A stretch of 33,258 bases of DNA. It comes from Candidatus Neoanaerotignum galli (GTDB lineage Bacteria; Bacillota; Clostridia; Lachnospirales; Anaerotignaceae). Below the pieces are notes generated by a model. It was given only the letters and a program-made list of their open reading frames with translations. It was not told the DNA's origin and searched no databases. The stretch lies in contig CAJFIN010000011.1 of assembly GCA_904381335.1 (NCBI GenBank), positions 1-33,258 of the forward strand, given 5' to 3'. Of this stretch, positions 15,685 through 24,853 are shown in pieces (positions within the stretch are counted from its first letter, which is position 1; each line of letters opens with the position of its first letter). The position numbers and the translations under genes were made by a program.

Positions 15685-16928
15685 GTTTCTTTCCCAGCCT
15701 TCGACCTAAAGTCTATACCGTTTCCCAAGTCAATGCGTATTTGCGGGGCTTGATGGAGCAGGATCTAATCTTACAAAGCCTTTGGATGCGAGGCGAAATC
15801 TCCAATTGGAAGCGTCATTCTTCGGGGCATTGCTATTTTACGCTGAAAGATGAGGATAGTGCCATGAACGCCATTCTCTTTCGCTCTGATGCCCGGATCT
15901 TGCCTTTTGCACCGGAAAATGGAATGAATGTATTGGTGTGCGGTTATGTGGGGCTATATGAAAAGACGGGACAATATCAGTTTTATGTACAGCTGATGGA
16001 GCCGGAAGGTATTGGCGCATTGGGCATGGCCATTGCTCAACGGAAGGAAAAGTTAGAAAAAGAAGGCCTTTTTGATCCGGATTATAAGCGTCCTCTACCG
16101 CCTTATGCCAAGACCATTGCGCTCGTTACCAGTCCCACAGGGGCTGTGGTACGAGATATGATTCAAGTCAGCCGCCGAAGAAATCCAGCGGTGCGTATTG
16201 TGGTAGTTCCTTGCCAAGTGCAGGGTGAGGGGGCGGCAGCATCTATTGTTCAGGCCATAAAGCTGGTCAATGCCTGGGGTGGGGCGGATGTGATTTTGCT
16301 GGGCCGCGGCGGCGGCAGTATGGAAGACCTGATGCCCTTTAATGAAGAGTCGGTGGCCAGAGCGATATTTGCCTCTCGCATCCCGGTGGTCAGCTGCGTG
16401 GGACATGAAACGGATGTGACCATCAGTGATTTGGTGGCGGATTTACGGGCGCCCACCCCTTCTGCGGCGGCAGAACTGGCAGTATTCCAGCGGGAGGAAG
16501 AAAAAAGAAGGCTTTTTTCCTTTTGGGATAGGATCGATTTGGCGATGAAAAATCGTCTGGCGGAGGAGCATCTTCGTCTTACCACGCTGGCGCGCCGGCC
16601 TGCTTTTCGGCATCCTAAAGAACGGATAGCCCAGGAGCAAAAAGAGTTGTTTGATCAGGCGGAAAAGCTGCAAAAGGCTATGATCTGGCGCTTAGAGAAA
16701 GAAAAAGCCAGATTGGCGCACGCGGCGGAGCAGCTGCATTTGCTTTCTCCACTGACACAGTTTCGCCGTGGCTATTGGATGGTTACGACATCTGAGGGTA
16801 AGGTGCTATCGGAGATGGCGCAGTTACAAGAAGGGGATGAAGTGGTGTTACATGGTGCAGGCGGTCAGGCCAGAGCACGAATTGAAAAAAAGGAGTTGAG
16901 CCATGGCCAAGAAGAAACTAACCTATGA
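15681..16928 (+). CDS. xseA: Exodeoxyribonuclease VII large subunit
   Basis: XseA (415 residues) is the catalytic subunit of exonuclease VII, which degrades single-stranded DNA from both ends. It has an N-terminal OB fold (~8-105, with LWMRGEISNWKRHSSGHCYF) and the catalytic domain with the conserved stretches TSPTGAVVRDM, GRGGGSMEDLMPFNEE and CVGHETDVTISDLVAD. A long helical region (~265-360) is the coiled coil that binds XseB. The gene overlaps nusB by four bases and xseB by 26 bases, consistent with tight stoichiometric co-expression. Confidence 0.97.
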   Translation: MSFFPSLRPKVYTVSQVNAYLRGLMEQDLILQSLWMRGEISNWKRHSSGHCYFTLKDEDSAMNAILFRSDARILPFAPENGMNVLVCGYVGLYEKTGQYQFYVQLMEPEGIGALGMAIAQRKEKLEKEGLFDPDYKRPLPPYAKTIALVTSPTGAVVRDMIQVSRRRNPAVRIVVVPCQVQGEGAAASIVQAIKLVNAWGGADVILLGRGGGSMEDLMPFNEESVARAIFASRIPVVSCVGHETDVTISDLVADLRAPTPSAAAELAVFQREEEKRRLFSFWDRIDLAMKNRLAEEHLRLTTLARRPAFRHPKERIAQEQKELFDQAEKLQKAMIWRLEKEKARLAHAAEQLHLLSPLTQFRRGYWMVTTSEGKVLSEMAQLQEGDEVVLHGAGGQARARIEKKELSHGQEETNL

Positions 16929-17184
16929 GCAATCCATTAGCCGCATTGAGGAGATTGCAGCGGCGTTAGAAGAATCCACTGTACCATTAGAAGATGCGGT
17001 GTCTTACTATAAAGAAGGCATGGAGCTGGTGCTCTGGTGCCAAAAAGCCCTGGATGGGGCAGAGGAAAAGATTATGCAATTACGGCCGGCGGCAGAGGGA
17101 TTTACACTGACGCCATGGAAAGAAAGGCAGGAGAGAGAACATGGACTGGAAAGCGGAACTGAAGGAACGGACGGCGAAGATTGA
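16903..17184 (+). CDS. xseB: Exodeoxyribonuclease VII small subunit
   Basis: XseB (93 residues) is the small helical subunit that coats the XseA coiled coil. The family pattern is complete: LTYEQSISRIEEIAAALEESTVPLEDAVSYYKEGMELV. AAAAAGGAG lies before the ATG at 16903, inside the xseA 3' end. The ~30 residues after the core domain are charged and poorly conserved; this tail arises because the frame continues 44 bases into ispA, an unusually long overlap. Confidence 0.95.
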   Translation: MAKKKLTYEQSISRIEEIAAALEESTVPLEDAVSYYKEGMELVLWCQKALDGAEEKIMQLRPAAEGFTLTPWKERQEREHGLESGTEGTDGED

Positions 17185-18025
17185 TGAAAATTTAGACCGG
17201 CTGTTGCCCCGGGAATCGGAATACCCGGAGATCATCTTTAAAGCCATGCGGTACTCTGTCTTTGCAGGGGGAAAACGGCTGCGGCCTGTTTTTTTGTTGG
17301 AAGTAAACCACATCCTTGGTGGAAAAACGGAAGAAGCCATGGATTTTGCTTGTGCGCTGGAAATGATTCATACCTATTCTTTGATTCATGATGACTTGCC
17401 GGCATTGGATAATGATAATTTTCGACGGGGCAGATTGACAAACCATAAAGCCTTTGGTGAAAATGTGGCTATTTTGGCGGGAGACGCTTTGCTGAGCCAT
17501 GCCTTTGAGGTGATGGCCAATGCTGCTGCTCGTTTTTCTGATGGACGGGGTATTGCTGCTATGCAGGCGATTGCCCATGGCGCCGGCGTATATGGTATGG
17601 TGGCTGGACAAGTGGTGGACGTGATTAACGATGGGAAGAAAGTGGATGCAGATACATTGCGCTTTATCCATACCAAAAAAACGGGCGCAATGATCGAGGG
17701 CGCTTTTTTGGCTGGAGCAGCCCTAGGCGGCGCAAATGATGCTACAAAAGAGATTCTGCAGCAGGCGGCAACAAAAATTGGCTTGGCCTTTCAGATTCAG
17801 GATGATATTCTTGACGTCATTGGTACTGTGGAGGAGTTAGGGAAACCCCTTCATAGCGATGAAAAAAATGCAAAAAATACATATGTCTCTCTTTTTGGTC
17901 TGGAAGCATCTGAAGCAGAAGTAGAGCGTCTGACTGCCCAGGCATTGGAGCAGTTAGAGAGTTTTGGAAGCCGCAGCGCCTTTTTGCAGGAGTTGACGAA
18001 GCATCTTGTAGGCCGCCGCAAGTAA
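17141..18025 (+). CDS. ispA: Polyprenyl diphosphate synthase, farnesyl diphosphate synthase type
   Basis: This 294-residue enzyme condenses IPP with allylic diphosphates to make geranyl and farnesyl diphosphate, precursors of undecaprenyl and quinone chains. The first Asp-rich motif is DDLPALD (D84, D85, D90) followed by NFRRGR. The second is QIQDDILD (D221, D222, D225). The chain-length region before the first motif (MIHTYSLIHDD) has the aromatic residue expected for a short-chain product. GCAGGAGAG precedes the ATG. It sits between xseB and dxs as in many Bacillota, linking it to the MEP pathway. Confidence 0.95.
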   Translation: MDWKAELKERTAKIDENLDRLLPRESEYPEIIFKAMRYSVFAGGKRLRPVFLLEVNHILGGKTEEAMDFACALEMIHTYSLIHDDLPALDNDNFRRGRLTNHKAFGENVAILAGDALLSHAFEVMANAAARFSDGRGIAAMQAIAHGAGVYGMVAGQVVDVINDGKKVDADTLRFIHTKKTGAMIEGAFLAGAALGGANDATKEILQQAATKIGLAFQIQDDILDVIGTVEELGKPLHSDEKNAKNTYVSLFGLEASEAEVERLTAQALEQLESFGSRSAFLQELTKHLVGRRK

Positions 18026-18041
18026 GCGAGGAGGCCTGGTT

Positions 18042-18479
18042 ATGGAGATTTTAACACAGATCCTGGACAATACCACTCTTTTGGCGGCAATTTTGGCTTG
18101 GTGCATTGCCCAGGCCATCAAATTTTGTTTAACGCTGTTGGGAAAGAAAGAATTGAGTTTGGGACGGCTGTATGGCGCCGGAGGAATGCCAAGCAGCCAT
18201 AGCGCTCTGGTGATGGCGATGAGCACTTGTATTGGACGAATCTATGGCTTTGATTCACCTATCTTTGCCATCAGCTGCCTGGTGAGTCTGGTGGTGATGT
18301 ATGACGCTGCGGGCGTGCGGCGGGCCACTGGCATTCATGCGCGCATCTTAAATGAACTGTTAGGCCAGAGGGATTCAACCCAGGAGGAACATCTCAAAGA
18401 AATGCTGGGTCATACACCGCTGCAGGTGATTTGTGGGGCGGTGCTTGGCATAGTTGTGGGATATTTCTTTTCCACCTAA
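18042..18479 (+). CDS. DUF212 (YuiD-like) PAP2-related membrane protein
   Basis: This 145-residue membrane protein of the DUF212 family is distantly related to PAP2 acid phosphatases. The family markers are GGMPSSHSALVMA (near 49-60), MYDAAGVRRATGIHARILNEL and the C-terminal LGHTPLQVICGAVLG. About four hydrophobic segments are visible. The PSSH and GH motifs match the phosphatase superfamily, but the usual KxxxxxxRP element is not evident, so activity is uncertain. Its position between ispA and dxs suggests a link to isoprenoid diphosphate metabolism, for example dephosphorylation of a prenyl diphosphate; that is inference only. AGGAGG precedes the ATG. Confidence 0.9.
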   Translation: MEILTQILDNTTLLAAILAWCIAQAIKFCLTLLGKKELSLGRLYGAGGMPSSHSALVMAMSTCIGRIYGFDSPIFAISCLVSLVVMYDAAGVRRATGIHARILNELLGQRDSTQEEHLKEMLGHTPLQVICGAVLGIVVGYFFST

Positions 18480-18503
18480 AGGTGCAGTAAGAGAGAAGGG
18501 ATC

Positions 18504-20372
18504 ATGACCATGGAAAATAAATTGGATCGGATCAAAGGTCCAAATGACATTAAACAGTTTTCCCCTGAAGAACTGCCGGCTTTAGCCAAGGAAATCCGCC
18601 GGTTTTTAGTGCGGCATATTGCGAAAACAGGGGGGCATTTGGCCAGCAATTTGGGTGTGGTAGAGCTGACAATGGCCCTGCATTACTGTTTTGATGTAAC
18701 GCAGGATCAAATCGTTTGGGATGTGGGACATCAAGCCTATGTTCATAAGATTTTGACAGGCCGCAAGGATGGTTTTAAGCAGCTGCGGCAGCTGGATGGA
18801 CTGAGCGGTTTTCCCAAACCATGTGAAAGCAGTACAGATATATTTGCCACAGGGCATAGTTCCACTTCCATTTCTGCGGCATTAGGGTTAGCCGTAGCCC
18901 GGGATTTAAAAAAAGAGGATCACGAGGTAATGGCAGTTATTGGGGACGGCTCTTTAACGGGAGGGCTTGCCTATGAAGGGCTCAATAATGCCGGACAAAA
19001 AAATACCCGTTTGTTTGTCATCCTAAATGATAACGGTATGTCCATTTCAGGCAACGTAGGCGCCATGAGCGGGCATCTGCAGGATCTGCGCACAGCAACG
19101 TTTTACCGCCATGCCAAAGAAGAGATTCATGCAGCGCTGGAAAAAATGCCTGTGGTGGGCCGCAGTATTGAACATGGGCTAGAACGGGTAAAAAATAGTG
19201 TGAAATATCTTTTTGTGCCGGGCATTATGTTTGAAGAAATGGGTTTTCATTATCTTGGCCCTGTAGATGGACATAAGATAGAAGAACTCATTGATTACAT
19301 CGAAAAAATGAAACAGCTCTCCGGGCCAGTACTGCTTCATGTTAAAACAGTGAAGGGAAAGGGGTATCCCTATGCGGAGCAGGACCCAGCAAAATTCCAT
19401 GGCGTGGGTCCTTTTGAGGTTAAAACAGGACAGACCCAGCCGATGAAAGAAAGTTATTCTTCCGTATTTGGCAAAACGCTGGTGGAAAGCGCCAAAAAAA
19501 ATAAGAGTATTGTGGCCATTACGGCTGCTATGACGGGAGGGACAGGTTTAACGGAGTTTAGCCGGGCTTTTCCGAGCCGTTTTTTTGATGTGGGCATTGC
19601 CGAGCAGCATGCTGTGACGTTTGCAGCAGGGATGGCAAAAGAAGGACTTCGGCCTGTTTTTGCGGTATATTCTACTTTTTTACAGCGGGCTTATGATGAA
19701 ATCTTGGAGGACGTTTGTTTTCAGGATTTACCTGTGGTTTTTGCTTTAGACCGCGCTGGTCTGGTCGGCGCAGATGGTGAAACCCATCAAGGAATTTTTG
19801 ACATTGCCTATTTAAGCCATATGCCAAATATAACGTTGATGGCGCCCCGCAGCGGGGCAGAGCTGAAAGCAATGCTGCATACGGCTTTATCCTATGCTCA
19901 TCCTGTGGCAATCCGTTATCCAAAATCTGCAGTGGAAGAGAATTGGGAGCAGCCCATTTCTCTTCCCTGGGGCAAAGCGGAACAACTGTCAGATGGAACG
20001 GATGTAACGATCGTTTCTGTGGGGGCCATGTTTGAGATTGCCAAAGAGGTGCAGGCTCTGCTGGCAAAAGAAAATATCCAAGCAGCGTTATGGAATGCTA
20101 GGTTCCTTCATCCGATTGATCCGGCATTGATTGAAGCCTGCGCAAAGATGCCTTTGGTGGTGACCATAGAAGATCATGTGCGCACGGGCGGTTTTGGCGC
20201 GCTACTGGAACAGGCGCTGGAAGGAACGAAAGGGGAAGTATTGCGGTTTGCTTTGCCGGATCGCTTCATCGAACAGGGAACTCGGGCAGAACTTTTTGCT
20301 CGGTATCATCTGACAGCCCAGGATATTTATGCCCAGGTGCTTGCAAGAAAGGAAGAAGGCCATGACCGGTAA
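18504..20372 (+). CDS. dxs: 1-deoxy-D-xylulose-5-phosphate synthase
   Basis: Dxs (622 residues) joins pyruvate and glyceraldehyde 3-phosphate with thiamine diphosphate, the entry step of the MEP isoprenoid pathway. Visible elements are the N-terminal GGHLASNLGVVELT, the thiamine-diphosphate motif GDGSLTGGLAYEGLNNAG (from 147) ending in NDNGMSIS, and DVGIAEQHAV with catalytic E367. The transketolase-type central and C-terminal domains are complete. The first of two close in-frame ATGs (18504, 18510) is used because GAGAAGGG is correctly spaced from it. The gene overlaps tlyA by 11 bases. Confidence 0.97.
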   Translation: MTMENKLDRIKGPNDIKQFSPEELPALAKEIRRFLVRHIAKTGGHLASNLGVVELTMALHYCFDVTQDQIVWDVGHQAYVHKILTGRKDGFKQLRQLDGLSGFPKPCESSTDIFATGHSSTSISAALGLAVARDLKKEDHEVMAVIGDGSLTGGLAYEGLNNAGQKNTRLFVILNDNGMSISGNVGAMSGHLQDLRTATFYRHAKEEIHAALEKMPVVGRSIEHGLERVKNSVKYLFVPGIMFEEMGFHYLGPVDGHKIEELIDYIEKMKQLSGPVLLHVKTVKGKGYPYAEQDPAKFHGVGPFEVKTGQTQPMKESYSSVFGKTLVESAKKNKSIVAITAAMTGGTGLTEFSRAFPSRFFDVGIAEQHAVTFAAGMAKEGLRPVFAVYSTFLQRAYDEILEDVCFQDLPVVFALDRAGLVGADGETHQGIFDIAYLSHMPNITLMAPRSGAELKAMLHTALSYAHPVAIRYPKSAVEENWEQPISLPWGKAEQLSDGTDVTIVSVGAMFEIAKEVQALLAKENIQAALWNARFLHPIDPALIEACAKMPLVVTIEDHVRTGGFGALLEQALEGTKGEVLRFALPDRFIEQGTRAELFARYHLTAQDIYAQVLARKEEGHDR

Positions 20373-21198
20373 AGAACGGTTAGATGTGTTATTGGTGGAA
20401 CAAGGGCTTTGCACTTCTCGAGAAAAGGCAAAGGCCCTGATCATGGAAGGAAAAGTCTATGTCGATGGGCAGAAAGAGGATAAAGCCGGTACGAAAATTG
20501 CCCGCACATCGAAACTGACTTTGGCAGCGCCCCCGCTTCGCTATGTCAGTCGGGGCGGATTAAAGTTAGAAAAAGCGATGGAAGTATTTCCTATTTCGCT
20601 AATGGAAAAAGTGTGTATGGATATTGGCGCTTCCACCGGTGGTTTTACCGATTGTATGCTCCAAAATGGGGCCAAAAAGGTCTATGCCATTGATGTGGGG
20701 TATGGACAGCTGGACTGGAAACTGAGAAACGACAGCCGCGTGGTGTGTTTAGAGAAAACAAATGTGCGTTACCTGACAGAGGGACAGGTGCCGGAAAAAG
20801 TAGATTTTGCTTCTGTGGATGTGTCGTTTATTTCCCTGACGCTGGTGCTGCCTCCGGCGATTGCCCGAATGACGGCAGAAGGCCAACTGGTTTGTCTTAT
20901 CAAGCCCCAATTTGAAGCAGGGCGGGAAAAGGTGGGGAAAAAAGGCGTTGTCCGGGAGGAATCAACACACCGGGAAGTGATGGAAAAGATCATTCGATTT
21001 GCCTTTAGCCAGGGACTTTTTGTGCGGGGATTAGATTTTTCTCCGATTAAGGGGCCGGAGGGCAACATTGAATATCTGATTTTTTTGGATCGCGCGATCC
21101 CTGGCCTTTCGTTGGAGGAAGCGCTGGAAAAGGCCTGCAGTATTGCATCACAAAGCCATGATCTTCTGGGAGAACATAGAAGGGATGCTCAAGAATGA
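20362..21198 (+). CDS. tlyA: TlyA-family rRNA 2'-O-methyltransferase
   Basis: This 278-residue TlyA-type protein (YqxC in Bacillus) methylates ribosomal RNA in characterised members. An N-terminal S4 RNA-binding domain (~4-60; RLDVLLVEQGLCTSREKAK) is followed by a FtsJ-like methyltransferase domain with the SAM-binding stretch MDIGASTGGFTDCML (from ~86) and conserved KPQFEAGREKVGKKG. The ATG at 20362 follows GGAAGAAGG and overlaps dxs; the frame start at 20329 is inside dxs. The last four bases overlap the nadK start (ATGA). Target site and any effect on capreomycin-type drugs cannot be told from sequence. Confidence 0.94.
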   Translation: MTGKERLDVLLVEQGLCTSREKAKALIMEGKVYVDGQKEDKAGTKIARTSKLTLAAPPLRYVSRGGLKLEKAMEVFPISLMEKVCMDIGASTGGFTDCMLQNGAKKVYAIDVGYGQLDWKLRNDSRVVCLEKTNVRYLTEGQVPEKVDFASVDVSFISLTLVLPPAIARMTAEGQLVCLIKPQFEAGREKVGKKGVVREESTHREVMEKIIRFAFSQGLFVRGLDFSPIKGPEGNIEYLIFLDRAIPGLSLEEALEKACSIASQSHDLLGEHRRDAQE

Positions 21199-22049
21199 AA
21201 AAAGTTGGAATTTTGCCAAATGCCAAAAAAGACGGCGGTCTCGTTGTGACAAAGCAGCTGGTGGAGCTGCTAGAAAAAAGAGGATGCCGTCCGATGCTTC
21301 AAGAGTCGCATCATTTGGCTCAGTCTCTGCGCCGTTATGGCGTGCGGGAGGATGTGCTGTTTAAGGAGGCGGAGTTTTTGGTGGCGTTAGGCGGGGATGG
21401 TACCATGCTCAGCTCTGCAAAACGCGCTTCTCGGTATAATGTGCCTCTGCTGGGCATTAATATGGGGCATCTGGGTTTTTTGACCGATGCTGGCCCAGAT
21501 CATATGGAAGAAAGTCTGGATAAGGTGCTAGCCGGAGATTATCAGTTGGAAAAACGGATGATGCTTCGTGCTGAAATTTTCTCCAACAAAGAAGGCCGCC
21601 GCTCAGCATTAGCCCTCAATGAGGTGAGTATCTGCCGGGGAAGCGTGGTAGATGTAGAAGTCAAGGTTAACGAGGAATACATTGATGATTTTTTTGGCGA
21701 TGGTATCTTAGTGGCAACACCCACCGGTTCTACGGCATATAATTTAGCGGCAGGCGGTCCAATTCTCAAAAGTGATGCGAATATGCTAGCCATTACGCCC
21801 ATTTGTCCCCATATGCTTCATGCCAGGAGCATTGTCGTTGGCGGTGGAGATAAGGTGGAATTGATTGTTCGGCGCTATAGTCGGCAAAAGATTTTTGCTG
21901 TGGTGGATGGACAAAACCGTTGTGCCCTGGAAGAAGGAGATTGGATTACCATTTCTAAGGCGAAGTTTTGCGCCAGTATTTTAAAAACAGGAAATACCGG
22001 GTTTTATGATGTGCTGCGCAATAAGATGTTTGGAAGGGGTGACAGATAG
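21195..22049 (+). CDS. nadK: NAD kinase
   Basis: NAD kinase (284 residues) phosphorylates NAD to NADP. The catalytic GGDGT motif is at 66-70, followed by LLGINMGHLGFLTD, the NE of ALNEVSI and the Gly-rich ATPTGSTAYNLAAGGP loop, all typical of bacterial enzymes. The start is coupled to tlyA (ATGA). Its place between tlyA and argR is common in Clostridia but not in Bacillus. Only two bases separate its stop from the argR start. Confidence 0.97.
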   Translation: MKKVGILPNAKKDGGLVVTKQLVELLEKRGCRPMLQESHHLAQSLRRYGVREDVLFKEAEFLVALGGDGTMLSSAKRASRYNVPLLGINMGHLGFLTDAGPDHMEESLDKVLAGDYQLEKRMMLRAEIFSNKEGRRSALALNEVSICRGSVVDVEVKVNEEYIDDFFGDGILVATPTGSTAYNLAAGGPILKSDANMLAITPICPHMLHARSIVVGGGDKVELIVRRYSRQKIFAVVDGQNRCALEEGDWITISKAKFCASILKTGNTGFYDVLRNKMFGRGDR

Positions 22050-22051
22050 GA

Positions 22052-22504
22052 ATGAAACAAGCACGGCATCAAAGGATATTAGAGTTAATTGAAGAACGCC
22101 CTGTAGAGACCCAGGAAGAATTGGCAGCCCTTTTGCGGGAAAGCGGCTATCATGTGACCCAGGCCACCATATCCCGGGATATTCGAGAGTTAAAGCTGAC
22201 AAAGATCGCCTATGAAGGCGGCAGGCAAAAATACGCTGCCCTTACAGCGGGAGATGCAGAACTGTCAGAGCGGATCATTCGCGTGTTTCGAGATGCAGTG
22301 ATAAAGCTGGATTATTCTCAAAATATTGTGGTGATACGTACATTAAACGGTATGGGAATGGCGGTGGGGTTTGCCATTGACAGCATGGAATCCAGTGATA
22401 TTTTAGGCTCTATTGCCGGGGATGACACGGTGTTTTGTGTGGCTCGTACCCATAGCCAGGCGGCAGAGTTTATGCAAAAGCTCAGCCGGATCATCAGCGC
22501 CTAA
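22052..22504 (+). CDS. argR: Arginine repressor ArgR/AhrC
   Basis: ArgR (150 residues) is a hexameric regulator that senses L-arginine and controls arginine synthesis and breakdown. The N-terminal winged helix is clear (ARHQRILELIEERPVETQEE, then VTQATISRDIRELKLTK). The C-terminal domain ends with the arginine-binding and trimer motif GSIAGDDTVFCVART. AAGGGGTG near the nadK end serves the start. It sits before recN as in Bacillus and Clostridia; no arginine genes are in the window, so its targets lie elsewhere. Confidence 0.96.
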   Translation: MKQARHQRILELIEERPVETQEELAALLRESGYHVTQATISRDIRELKLTKIAYEGGRQKYAALTAGDAELSERIIRVFRDAVIKLDYSQNIVVIRTLNGMGMAVGFAIDSMESSDILGSIAGDDTVFCVARTHSQAAEFMQKLSRIISA

Positions 22505-22529
22505 TCTGCAAGGAAAGGAGGAACATGGG

Positions 22530-24248
22530 ATGTTGGAACGGCTGCATATCCGACAACTGGCCCTCATTGAGGAAGCGGAGATCCAATTTGGCCCAGGGCT
22601 GAATATCCTTACGGGCGAAACCGGCGCTGGCAAGAGCATGATTATTGATGCAGTAAATTTCGTTTTGGGCGAACGGGCGGGAAAGGAACTAGTACGGCAT
22701 GGCGCCACAAAAGCCTCGGTGGAAGCAGTATTTTTCACTCAGGAGGAAACGGTGCGGGCATTACTTTCTGAGATGGATTTACTGGGAGATGGAGAAGATG
22801 TGCTGATTCTTAGCCGCACCATGAGCAGCGAAGGGAAAAGCACTTGCCGCATTAATGGCACCGTAGTTACGGCATCTATGGTAAGAAGCCTCTCCGCCCG
22901 ACTGATTGATATTCATGGTCAACATGCCCATCAATCCCTCTTAAATCCGGCACGGCATATTGATTTGCTGGATCATTTTTGTGGGCAGCCTCTGTTAGAG
23001 GAAAAAGACCGCTTGCAAAAAGCCATTTTTTCTCATAAAGCCATTTTACGGTCGCTAGAAGCGGTTGAAGGAGATCCCAAACGCCGGGAAGAACGCCTTC
23101 GGCTATTAAAAGAAATCATAGAAGAAATCGATGCTGCCCATGTGGAGGCGGGAGAAGAAGAAAAACTTTTGGCCAAACGAGATTATTGGGCAAACCTAGA
23201 AGAGATTGGTCAATTGGCACAAAAAAGTTTGACGCTACTATATTATGGAGAAGGCAGTGCATTAGAATTACTGAGTCGGGCAAAAACTAGCCTCACGGAG
23301 CTGGCAGAGCTGGATCAAAGTGCGGAATCTTTTTTAGAAACTGCCATGGAAACATCAGACCGACTGGATAATCTGTGTCGTGATTTAAGCAGTTATGCTG
23401 AAAAGATTCAGCCAAAAGCAGGGGAGCTAGATCGGATTGAAGAGCGGCTGGATGCGCTGTATGTGTTAAAACGAAAATACGGCGGCTCGATGGAGATGGT
23501 GCTTCAGCGGCGTAAAGAAGCAGAACAGGAATATCAGCAGATCAAGGAAGGTGCAGCCAAACGGCGAAAGCTAGAGGAAGAAAAGAAGCTTTCTTTAGAA
23601 GAAATTGGAAAGATATGTCGGAAAATGACAAAGCTCCGTACAGAAACAGCAGCTGCCCTTTCTGCACAGGTTGAGCAGGAGCTGCATGATTTAGAGATGC
23701 AGCATGCTCGGTTTACGATTGCCGTGACGGCCAAAAAAACCTTTACTGCCAAAGGGGCGGACGCAGTGGAATTTTTGATTGCGCCAAACCTGGGGGAAGA
23801 AGAAAAACCCCTTTCTAAAATTGCCTCCGGCGGGGAGATGAGCCGGGTGATGTTGGCGTTAAAAACAGTGATGGCAGACGGAGATACTATTGATACCTTT
23901 ATTTTTGATGAGATCGATGCTGGCATCAGCGGCACAACGGCTGCGCGGGTGGCGGAGAAAATGGCAGCAATTGCAAAAAAAAGGCAGGTGCTTTGCATCA
24001 CTCATTTGCCCCAGATTGCAGCAATGGCTGACCATCATTTTTTCATTCAAAAAACCACAAACCAGGAAAAGACCTGGACCAAAGTCTCCCTTTTGGAGCA
24101 AACAGGAGAAATTCAGGAATTGGCTCGGCTCATTGGCGGTGGAGAAGCTGGCGGAGCAGCAGAAGAAACGGCTAAAAATCTAAAAGCTTGGGCAAAAAGC
24201 TACAAAACGAGCCAAAACGAGGTGAGGGCGCCAAAGGATTGCCTTTGA
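22530..24248 (+). CDS. recN: DNA repair protein RecN
   Basis: RecN (572 residues) is an SMC-like ATPase that acts early in double-strand-break repair. Walker A GETGAGKS is at 29-36, a long helical coiled-coil region fills ~150-400, and the C-terminal half has the signature IASGGEMSRVMLALK and Walker B FIFDEIDAGISG, followed by the conserved THLPQIAAMADHHF. AAGGAAAGGAGG precedes the ATG at 22530; the longer frame from 22413 overlaps argR and is rejected. In spore formers recN is normally followed by spoIVB and spo0A; here an Rrf2 regulator follows instead. Confidence 0.96.
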   Translation: MLERLHIRQLALIEEAEIQFGPGLNILTGETGAGKSMIIDAVNFVLGERAGKELVRHGATKASVEAVFFTQEETVRALLSEMDLLGDGEDVLILSRTMSSEGKSTCRINGTVVTASMVRSLSARLIDIHGQHAHQSLLNPARHIDLLDHFCGQPLLEEKDRLQKAIFSHKAILRSLEAVEGDPKRREERLRLLKEIIEEIDAAHVEAGEEEKLLAKRDYWANLEEIGQLAQKSLTLLYYGEGSALELLSRAKTSLTELAELDQSAESFLETAMETSDRLDNLCRDLSSYAEKIQPKAGELDRIEERLDALYVLKRKYGGSMEMVLQRRKEAEQEYQQIKEGAAKRRKLEEEKKLSLEEIGKICRKMTKLRTETAAALSAQVEQELHDLEMQHARFTIAVTAKKTFTAKGADAVEFLIAPNLGEEEKPLSKIASGGEMSRVMLALKTVMADGDTIDTFIFDEIDAGISGTTAARVAEKMAAIAKKRQVLCITHLPQIAAMADHHFFIQKTTNQEKTWTKVSLLEQTGEIQELARLIGGGEAGGAAEETAKNLKAWAKSYKTSQNEVRAPKDCL

Positions 24249-24278
24249 ACCATCATTTGGCACCAAGGAGGAAGCAAG

Positions 24279-24719
24279 ATGAAAATTTCGACCAAAGGGC
24301 GGTATGCCATCCGTATTATGCTGGATATTGCATCCCATAAAGATCAGCAGCGGGTTTCACTGAAGGAGATTGCAAATCGTCAAGAAATTTCTGTAAAATA
24401 TATGGAACAAATTATCAGCCTGCTTTGTAAGGCGGGATTGCTAAAAAGTACCAGAGGCGCCCAAGGCGGCTATAGTCTGGCAAAGGACCCTGCCCAATAT
24501 CGTTTGGGAGAAATCCTTCGGGTAACAGAGGGAGAACTTGCGCCAGTGGCTTGCTTAGAGGGGCATGACAACCATTGCCCGCGAAAAGCCATTTGTGAAA
24601 CTTTGCCGTTTTGGCAGGGGCTTTATGCGCTGATCAATGACTATGTGGACCAGTATACGTTAGAGGATTTATTGGAACAGCAGCTTCAGGTTCAAGATAC
24701 GGTTGGAGAAGATATCTGA
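24279..24719 (+). CDS. Rrf2-family transcriptional regulator with three IscR-like cysteines
   Basis: This 146-residue regulator has the Rrf2 winged helix at its N-terminus (KISTKGRYAIRIMLDIA, then ISVKYMEQIISLL and STRGAQGGYSLAKDP). Three cysteines, C92, C100 and C106, fall in the loop where IscR and related proteins hold a [2Fe-2S] cluster (IscR: C92, C98, C104). It may therefore sense iron-sulfur, redox or NO status, though CymR-type members use this fold without a cluster. It follows recN by 30 bases with its own AAGGAGG site, so it probably shares that transcript. No iscS or iscU gene is adjacent; the next gene is a cysteine-rich [FeFe]-hydrogenase-like protein, a plausible but unproven target. 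Confidence 0.92.
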   Translation: MKISTKGRYAIRIMLDIASHKDQQRVSLKEIANRQEISVKYMEQIISLLCKAGLLKSTRGAQGGYSLAKDPAQYRLGEILRVTEGELAPVACLEGHDNHCPRKAICETLPFWQGLYALINDYVDQYTLEDLLEQQLQVQDTVGEDI

Positions 24720-24853
24720 GATATAGGCTACAGGCCGAGACCCTAGTTCGGTCTTTCGGGTAACAGGATAGAGATACATGGGACGGATTAGCTATAGTAA
24801 CATAGACGGTATCTCAATGGCGTTACAATGGTGTTGTCTATGAGAAACGGACA

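Noticed and set aside
17192..17671. 159-residue minus-strand frame opposite ispA
   Set aside because: Antisense shadow of a conserved gene, with no ribosome site and His/Gln/Ser-biased composition.
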